From positions 2,852,001-2,916,000 of the forward strand of contig KV748177.1 in the NCBI GenBank assembly GCA_001692895.1: a stretch of DNA of 64,000 nt. The letters are read 5' to 3'. Positions 56,957 to 64,000 of this stretch are shown here, piece by piece (positions within the stretch are counted from its first letter, which is position 1; every line of letters starts with the position of its first letter). Under the pieces are notes generated by a model. It was not told where the DNA came from. It did not search any database and saw nothing but the letters and a program-made list of their open reading frames with translations. Origin of the DNA: Cenococcum geophilum 1.58 (taxonomy: Eukaryota; Ascomycota; Dothideomycetes; Gloniales; Gloniaceae). The position numbers were made by a program, and so were the translations under genes.

Positions 56957-57215
56957 CCGTCGCTAGAACTAGACGACCGTTACTAGAACTAGACGACCGT
57001 TACCAGAACCAGACGACCGTCGCCGTCGCCAGAACTAGAACACCGTTACTAGAACCAGACGACCGTCGCCAGAACGAGACGACCGTCGCCAGAACCAGAC
57101 GACCATTGCTAGAACTAGACGACCGTTACCAGAACCAGACGACCGTCGCCGTTGCTAGACGACCGTTACTAGAACTACACGACCGTCGCCAGACGACTAT
57201 CGCCAGAGCTAGGTA
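56957..57215. repeat. 20-bp GC-rich minisatellite
   Basis: About 13 imperfect units of AGAACCAGACGACCGTCGCC. Some units have C-to-T changes (ACTAGA, GTTACT). Copies i and ii of the conserved block border only one to three such units. Confidence 0.88.
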
Positions 57216-57439
57216 TCGGAGGTCCGGGTTAGGCTTGGCATAACCTCGGGTTACGCACGAGCCCCCAAGGTCCTTGACATATCGTCCAAATATCGCACCC
57301 CCCCTAGGTGGTGGCCCCTACTTTTCGGACGCGTTTTTGAGGCCTAGGTTAGTACTGGGTTAGTATGGAGGGCCTCAGCGCGCCTTCGACCTCATCGTCG
57401 CCTCGACAATCCATTTTCCAACCCTCTACTGTTCTCGTG

Positions 57440-57604
57440 CCCGCGATGGCTCGCGTGGGGCTTCTGATTTTATATAGAAAGGCCTACCGCAATTCTAATT
57501 CTATAATATAGAGCTCTCTTCTTCTTCTCCTGTGATATTTACGCGTTCGGTGGCTTTATTTACCCGCGCCGCGCTNACGCGTCTCCCCCTTACCTCTTGC
57601 GGAT
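57440..57604 (+). promoter_or_regulatory. Likely Crypton promoter
   Basis: A TATA-like TTTTATATAGAAAGG at about 57468 and a CT-rich tract CTCTCTTCTTCTTCTCCTG at about 57515 lie upstream of the ATG at 57605. This is the usual arrangement ahead of fungal start sites. Inferred only from position and composition. Confidence 0.45.
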
Positions 57605-58409
57605 ATGGAGTCTTTTAAGAATCTTCTTACCCTACGGTCCACTTTACGGCCAAAGGAAGCCCCCCCAGCCTCCCCCCCCTATAGCCTCCAGAGCGAATTC
57701 AAGGCCCAGACGGCGCGGCTACAGGATATTTATAAGGCCCAGCGCTCGAAGAATACTACGAGGGCGTACGAGCCAAAGCAGAAAGAGTGGGAAGACTAGT
57801 GCGCGAGACTGGAAGGCAATACGGACGGCGCCCGGGTAACGGAAGATAAGCTTTGCCTATTTCTAGAGCAGCAAGTCGTCAACCAAGAATCACGGGCCGC
57901 TGGCTATCAAAAACGCAAGTCAAAACAGAAAGAGATGTGGAAAGATGGCAAGCGGGCGAAGAAGAGGCAGAAGACGGCTAAGGCGGGAGGGCAGCTAGGG
58001 GGGAAGGCAGCCGCAGGGGCAGCTGCAGCTGTAGGGGAAGAAGCCATAAAGGACGAGGAAGGAGAGATATGGGACGAGGAGGCCCTAGACGCCCTTTTCA
58101 ACGAGACAGTCCAATACTCAGTTATAAATAGCTACGTCTCCGCTATTACTAAGCTCTATACATGGCAATCGGAAGGCAAGGCCTCGCAGCCGCTGCGGGG
58201 GGCGAAGCTCTCGGCGATACTAGACAGCGTCCGCCGCGACGAGGACCGGATTCGACGCGTTAACTTTATCAACCGAGGCCTATTTACAATTACTAGCGGC
58301 TACGACGTTAAAGGGCTTAAAAGGGCGATCACTTAGTGCTGGGAGACGGGCTCTAAAATGCCGGGTTCAGTCGAGTCTTACCTTCGAACTGCGGCCGAGC
58401 ATTTATTAG

Positions 58410-58465
58410 GTTCGTATATTACTAGTCCATACGGCTACCGTTTTCTAACCTGTTCCTTTCCTTAG
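58410..58465 (+). other. Spliceosomal intron in the Crypton gene (56 bp)
   Basis: It has a GTTCGTAT 5' site, a TTTTCTAACCTG branch-like sequence and a CCTTAG 3' site. Removing it joins EHLLG to HTTVTRGKSRR in one frame, which fits the recombinase family. Short introns of 50-70 bp are typical of filamentous ascomycetes. Confidence 0.8.
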
Positions 58466-59599
58466 GCCATACTACCGTTACCCGGGGTAAAAGTAGACGG
58501 GACGTTCAGCTTGCTGACCTTGTCCTTATTGAACTAGAGAACGAAGGGCCTAAACCGGACGAGCCAGCGCCGTGTATGATTATGTCGATGATACAGGGGA
58601 AGCAGAATCAGCACGGCAAGGTTAAGTATATGGGCTGTATGCGCAATACTAACCCCATCCTCTGCCCTCTCTCTGCAATAGCCTTCTACTTCTTTAACCG
58701 CTGGGGTAAGGACGGCGCTNAGAGCTTCCCATCCTTTCGGCAGCCAGAGGACTACTACAACCTATACGTCTTCCCTGGCAGCATTAAAGTACCGCAACGG
58801 CCGCTAAGCTATNATACGCAGTTCGAATGGAATAAGAAGATATTCTAGGGGGTAGGGATTTACTCAAAAGAGAAAACCCATAGCGCCTGTAAGCAGAGCG
58901 TCCGGCACACCGAGCTTAGCGGCGTTAAGGAGACCCAAATTAGACGGGCCGGACGCTNNAATACGGACGCGATNACGGGAGCCTACCTTAGCTACCTACC
59001 CCGTGCGTTTATGCGGTCGATCGCCGGCTTCCCAAAGGAGGGAAAGGGCTACTTTCTTCCCCGCGCGCGGGAGGTGCCAGAGGAGGCCCTCTGCTCAAAG
59101 ATATGGCCCGAGACTGACGTCTGGCTAAAACGCATGGAGACCTACCACCCAGACAGGGCCGATAATGAGGTTGTACGGCTTGACCTTGCGGGCTTAGGAT
59201 TTTCTACGCCTCCTCCGTGCCGCTTAGGGTAATCCTATTACAGGACTTAGTAATCCTACGCTAAGCAGTTCCGCTCCACCCCCTATGGAAAGGACTCCCT
59301 CTTTAGCTGCGAGGAGTACCAGAGGTCGCCGCGCGGGTAGAAAAGCTCGCCTAGCTAAACGTAGTTACGCCGAATGAACTAATAATACGGAAATACTGGC
59401 CCGCCTATGAGGCCGTAGCTAAGCTAAGACACGAGGGCCGCAATCTCAGAGATTAAAGGGGGTTCAGTTACACGTACATACGATCTTAGGAAACGCCCTT
59501 AGCGAGATGGAAAGGGTCATCAGATCCAGCAAGGAAAGACGGGCATCTGGATAGGGCCTACGGAGTCCGTACATCCACCGTCTACCATAACGTCTACCA

Positions 59600-59850
59600 T
59601 AACGTCTACCATATCCGCGCCACCTGCTCAGCTATCTACCATATCCGCACCGCCCGCTCAGCTGTCTACTATATCCGCACCCCCCGCTCCGCTATCTGCT
59701 ATATCCGCACCCCCCGCTCAGCTGTCTGCTATATCCGCACCCCCCGCTCCGCTATCTGCTATATCCGCACCCCCCGCTCAGCTGTCTGCTATATCCGCAC
59801 CCCCCGCTCAGCTGTCTACTATATCCGCGCCGCCCCCGCTAGCGCAGGCG
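59600..59850 (+). repeat. 30-bp in-frame tandem repeat encoding a Pro/Ser/Ala-rich linker
   Basis: About eight units of ATATCCGCACCCCCCGCTCA with a 9-10 base CTGTCTGCT spacer encode SAISAPPAQL-type decapeptides. They lie between the recombinase core and the GCR1_C domain and form a flexible linker that can vary in length. Confidence 0.88.
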
Positions 59851-60264
59851 CAAGCAGATACTNAACCACCTCTCCTATTTATCCTTNACCCNCAGGCGCC
59901 GCNAAGAAAATATAAGATGCTTCNGGGCGGCAATTCGGTATTCNAGCTCTGGGCTNAGTGGACTTTAGGGCTAGCGGGTGGGCCGTCAATCGAAGCTCTT
60001 NATCGCTGCTNGGGGGCGCGCTGGCGGGTNNACGGCGAGGCTATGTTNTATAGCCGTCGCCGTAGGATAATTAAGGATATAAGACGGCGCGTAGAAGACG
60101 GTACAGCAAGAGATAAGAGACAGGCTATTAACCAGCTGGAGCAGCTACGGGGCCGGCGTTCTTTAGATTGGCTTTGTAAGAATATCTAACTGCTAGCTCT
60201 TGGGGCGGGGGAGGGAGGGAAAGGCTCTGTATTAAACAGTATATATATATATGTAATACTATCT

Positions 60265-60530
60265 CATTATAGGACTACTACAGTGACCGAGACGCCTCGA
60301 TGTAGGACTGCACTGCAGCAACCGAGACGTCTTAATATAGGACTACTGCAGTGACCGAGACGCCTCNATNTAAGACTACACTGCAGTNACCGAGACGCCT
60401 TAATATAAGACTATACTATAGTGACTAAGACGCCTTGATGCAGGACTATACTCTAGCGACCGAGACGTCTCAATATAGGACTACATTACAGTAACTGAGA
60501 CGCCTTAATATAGGAATGGCACGCGTTTGG
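60265..60530. repeat. ~35-bp tandem repeat downstream of the Crypton gene
   Basis: About seven units carry TAGGACTACACTGCAG, then GACCGAGACGCCTTAATA. Later units have more C-to-T changes. It may be part of the Crypton 3' end or an independent satellite. Confidence 0.85.
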
Positions 60531-60735
60531 GTGTTTNAAATTTAGAGCAACATTACGCGACCGTCCAGAAGTACCGATCTAACTTAAATTATGTACCTTT
60601 TCGCCCAAAATCGCGTGCAAAGGTACTCGGGGGCGGTCGCTGCGCGACCTCGTGCGGGGTTCGCGCCAATTATCAGCAGGGGTGGCCCTAACCTCGTATT
60701 AACCTGGGCCGTAACCGAGCCAAATGACCCCCCCC

Positions 60736-63110
60736 GATATGTGATAGGTATAGCTTATAGCTAAAATAGGTTACCTTATAGCTGTTTCTATAATATTTAG
60801 GGCGTATATAGATTAATAACTTAAAAGAATATATACTAGTATAGTATATATTAGACTAATAACAGTATTAGTAGGAGTATTATTACTATAGTGCTTATAA
60901 ATAACTTAAATAGGGGTGTATTTATTGTAATTAGCTGCTAGTTTTAATTAATTACAGTTAAGCCGCAACCGCGACCTATTAACTCGCATTAAGTTAGTAG
61001 TTAAGAAAACATTATTATATAGTTAAAGATTATCTAATACTATTTGCTATTATACGCGAAACTATTTTATTTCATTAGCATATTCCTTAGTAGATACGGT
61101 ATAGGTATATAAAAGGTTAAACGTTAATCCTAGCAATAAAAGTAGTAGGCTAGTAAGGCTTATATCTAAATTTAATAAGGAGGTACCTTATTAAACCACT
61201 TTACCTACTTAGGGCGCTAGCTTTTAGATCTTATACCTTATTCCAGTCTACCTATACTAGGTTTAACACCCGTCTTATACTTAAAGCAAAGCTTATCCAC
61301 CTTATCCGTACAGCTCGCCAGTATAGATAATACTAGGGTAGGCATAGGCAGTATATAGGACAGTAATAATACTTCTATATAGTTATATCGCTATATTCCA
61401 CACCCTTATACAATACCTAGTATTTCTACCGTAAATATTTAACGTTATTCTTCCGTATTATTAACCCCGCTAACCTATAGTAAGCCCAACTTATCCCCTA
61501 TATATATATCGTAATAGAAATTAAATTTAGCAGAATAGTAAGGAAAGCGTAAGTATAGATATAAGGATTAGGTATTAGATACTAAAAGCAAGCTAGGGAC
61601 AGTATTAATATATATTACTTTAACAAGTTTACTAGAAAGAATGGGTATAAACCTTAGGCTTTATTATCTAATCCCCTTAGGCGTTTTAAGAATGCTGGAT
61701 AAGTTATAAGAATATCCTAGGATATATTATTCTAAGACTCCCTTACCTAATAGCACGCCAAAGGGCTCTAATATTAAGCCGTCTACCTTTATATATAGTA
61801 ATCTATTAAACTAGCAAGTATTTTAAATAAAGTAGTAGATTTAAGGCGCATAATCTATACTGCAGTTATAATTACCTTCGCCTTTTCTATTATGGGTTAA
61901 GGCGTAAAGTAAGGGCTCTTTTTTAACTAGGAGAGGTTTTTTAGGATAGCTATAGGTTAAGTATTGCCTTAGTATTAACCCATTTACCTATTCTACCTAT
62001 TTTTATACATATAGAGTATAAGTTATTTAGTAAAGGCAAGGGTACGGAAATAGAGGGTAAGTAATTGCATCGTTCTTAGCTAGTAGCATAGACTATAAAT
62101 ACAAGTTAGTAACGCTAAATTAACTTTAAGCAGTAACCTACTTATTTTTCTTTATTCTATTATAAATAAAAACCTATCCATTTTTTATAAAAATATATCC
62201 CCAACCACACTACGCCATTTCTCTTTATTTATAAGCTAAATTCGTCCTCTAGCTATCTTATTACCAACATAATAGTAAAGCGTTTTACTCTTAGGATTAA
62301 AGTTAATATCTTAGCCTAGTATGTCTATAAATATATTAAAGCTTAAATTATTAACGTATATATCTAGGGCGTTATTCTTACCGGTCGCTAGCTTTTAGGT
62401 TAGGATAATTATCAGCTCTTTATTGGCTGCCTACTAAATTAGTATTATTATTGTTCTATATAACCTTAGTATTCCCTCCTACCTTATTACCTTTAGTATG
62501 CCGGCCAGTAAATAATACGCGATAGCGGAGTATAGGAGTACTAGGTTGCCTATTATAATTTACCTAATAGGAGCCGTTTTATTTATTTAACGCGTCGCGT
62601 TATAGCTACAATGCTAGGCAAGTTATTTAATATATTTAGTATATAGGTTCTTAGGTAAACCTAAAAACATAAATAAGAATTTATTAGAGAATTTATTTAA
62701 TATTTACTATATTTATACCTCACTTATAAGGAAGCGTAGTAGCTATCTAAGGAGCCCGCGCATTAACATTTTAATTTTAACATTATAGTAGATTATAGTA
62801 TATTGTTTATTTATAACCCTAAGATCTTACTTAAGAGTGTCTTTAGTATTATGGCTTAGGTCTATTATTAGTGCTATAATTCTAAAAGCGTTAGGGGAGG
62901 TATGGCAGGAAAGACATTTTAATTACGCGCTAAGACTAATACACAGAATTGTGTAGACAGGTAACTATATTATTTAGTTATATATAAAACAATTGGTTAA
63001 ATGTTTTATAAGAAGTAAATAAGCATATTAGTAAATACTTCTCTACCCGCTATACTACCTAGACTTATAAGCCTCCTCCTATCCATTTTACGTCTCCTCC
63101 GTCTTAATAA
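60736..63110. other. AT-rich RIP-mutated stretch, unassigned
   Basis: Composition and TpA richness match the RIP-altered transposons, so a degraded mobile element is likely. Both strands give partly readable frames (for example + strand LAFRSYTLFQSTYTRFNTRL at about 61205, reverse strand NALDIYVNNLSFNIFIDILG at about 62360), but I match neither to a family. If the segment at 63110-63355 is an LTR, this could be the internal region of a reverse-strand copia element. Confidence 0.4.
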
Positions 63111-63355
63111 GCTTAATTTAGCACCCAGATTCGTTAATACTTTTTATAGTATATATATATATATTTTATCTCTATTATATTATACTATATACAATACTAC
63201 GTATGCAGCCTCTAGGCTATAGCGCTATAGTTCTATATATATAAATCCCTTCTAGGCAGCTTAATATATACTAGTAACTATATTTATTAATACTTTAAGA
63301 CGCCTAGTTAGCCCTTAACTAGTAGAGCCTAGTTAGTATAATTAGAGGTCCTAAC
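63110..63355 (-). repeat. LTR-like segment (copia-type ends?)
   Basis: The reverse strand starts near TTAGGACCTCTAATTATACT and ends near AAAGTATTAACG. Positions about 63175-63300 match the reverse complement of 40085-40215 closely. After its end the reverse strand continues AATCTGGGTGCTAAATT and an ATG at about 63098, as an LTR followed by a primer-binding site and gag would. Only one copy is in the window, so this remains tentative. Confidence 0.45.
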
Positions 63356-64000
63356 CTCCACTAAAATACTTAATATCCCTAATAAGGGTCAGAATATTAT
63401 TAGCGAAAACGAAGATATTCCATTATAAGTTAATAAGATCTTAGGTCTATCTAGCTTAATAGAAAAATATCCAAGCTCTTAATATAATCTTTTAAGAGAA
63501 GACATAATTAAACCGTTAAAAGAGGTAGTAGGTTAAATCAGAGCAAACCCTTTTAGTTTGCCGGAATCTAGATATAGTAATAGAATTAGTATATATAAAT
63601 AGGTAGGTATACTACGATTCTAAAGTAGTTATCCCCTAATATCTATAAGGCCTATATTAGCTTAGTAATATTTTTACCTTAAGGGCTAGTAATCCGCGTG
63701 GCGTTTTTACTTAAGAGAGTAGGAAAGATAATCTGTTAGGATTAGTTAAAAAGACTAGTTACTAAGTTTCTAGTTGCTTTAACTCCTAAAACTAACATTT
63801 TTTTAAAATAAAATATATACTCATAATAGCGGTGGCAAAACTATTAGCTATATTAAAATAGAATCCTCTAGAGATTAACTTATTCTTTTAAACCTAAAGA
63901 GATTAAGATTAACTTATCTATATTATAAACGATAGTTAAGGAACAAACTAGATTTTACAAAGTTAGTTACTATACTATATTAGTATTATAAAAGCTAATA
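63356..64000. other. AT-rich stretch, unassigned
   Basis: RIP-like composition. A + strand frame reads LSSLIEKYPSS...YNLLREDIIKPLKEVVG and ANPFSLPESRYSNRISIYK at about 63440-63600. It looks like degraded coding sequence, but I do not recognise it. Confidence 0.35.

Larger units (their letters stand above)
57605..60189 (+). pseudogene. Crypton tyrosine recombinase with GCR1_C DNA-binding domain, lightly broken
   Basis: From ATG 57605 the frame begins MESFKNLLTLRSTLRP, a SAM-like recombinase N-terminus, with TAG at 57797. It runs through a basic KKRQKT stretch, then VINSYVSAITKLYTWQ. TAG follows at about 58334, and exon 1 ends at 58409. Exon 2 (from 58466) gives TRGKSRRDVQLADL, QGKQNQHGKVKYMGCMRNTN (probable catalytic Arg), TAG at 58846, then KTHSACKQSVRH, ETQIRRAGR and TGAYLSYLPRAFMRSIAGF (probable Tyr). 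A frameshift near 59190 precedes a Pro-rich tract. The end, GGNSVF...TLGLAGGPSIEAL...RSLDWLCKNI at 59917-60187, is GCR1_C. Two of the three stops clearly fit TGG-to-TAG. It would cut and rejoin DNA to move a circular intermediate. Confidence 0.85.
57235..60735 (+). mobile_element. Crypton-type tyrosine recombinase element (boundaries approximate)
   Basis: The G+C-rich stretch between two AT-rich regions holds a single large gene for a tyrosine recombinase with a GCR1_C C-terminus, the arrangement of fungal Cryptons. It also holds a promoter region and a 3' tandem repeat. No terminal inverted repeats are seen; Cryptons lack them and leave only very short direct repeats, so I placed the ends where base composition changes. 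It escaped heavy RIP, although three TAG codons and one frameshift break the gene. Confidence 0.72.

Noticed and set aside
1-64000. Host protein-coding genes, rRNA, tRNA, CRISPR arrays, bacterial operons
   Set aside because: None seen. All readable proteins belong to transposable elements, and composition and intron type are fungal.

Overview
This window looks like a repeat island from a filamentous ascomycete genome (Pezizomycotina). The species cannot be read from it. The evidence is: transposon families typical of these fungi (Tad-like LINE, Ty3/gypsy with chromodomain, Ty1/copia, Helitron, Tc1/mariner, and a Crypton with a GCR1_C domain); a spliceosomal intron of fungal type; and pervasive C-to-T change with a CpA/TpG-to-TpA bias, the signature of repeat-induced point mutation (RIP). 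I see no ordinary host gene. Almost every reading frame is a RIP-broken transposon gene: TGG and CAG have become TAG, Cys and His have become Tyr, and catalytic Asp has become Asn. Most of the longer open frames lie antisense to broken pol genes or inside minisatellites.

Positions 495-50988 form one Russian-doll nest. The outer layer is a reverse-strand Helitron cut into four pieces (50367-50988 N-terminal domain, 43319-44068 Rep, 40252-41334 and 495-1364 helicase). Its helicase frame resumes cleanly across a 39-kb insertion. Inside it lie a 2.0-kb gag-only retroposon (1378-40238, 13-bp target duplication), a LINE-tailed chimeric retroposon (41335-43303, 15-bp duplication) and Copia-2 (44069-50361, duplication CTACT). 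The gag-only retroposon holds a full-length Tad-like LINE (1627-32562, 14-bp duplication) and Gypsy-B2 (32904-38791, GTTTT). The LINE holds a 1-kb SINE-like element (3468-7270, 13-bp duplication) that itself contains a two-gene Tc1/mariner (3564-6421, TA). The LINE also holds Gypsy-A (7830-22245, GTATT), with Copia-1 (9092-14676, GCTCC) and a second SINE-like copy inside it, and Gypsy-B1 (22615-29547, CCCAG/CCTAG) with a third SINE-like copy. Nearly all boundaries were set by target-site duplications read directly in the sequence.

Positions 1-494 and 50989-57230 hold minisatellites, a hairpin-rich element with terminal inverted repeats, the 3' end of a third gypsy family (52880-54138), a second gag-only retroposon copy on the reverse strand, a solo LTR of Gypsy-A with a MITE-like insertion inside it, and one conserved block seen three times (1-170, 51770-51960, 56841-56956).

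Positions 57235-60735 are much richer in G+C and hold a Crypton-type tyrosine recombinase gene. It is nearly intact, with one intron, a Pro-rich 30-bp repeat tract and a GCR1_C DNA-binding C-terminus. RIP touched it only lightly. From 60740 to the end the sequence is AT-rich and degenerate again; apart from one LTR-like segment near 63.2 kb I could not assign it.
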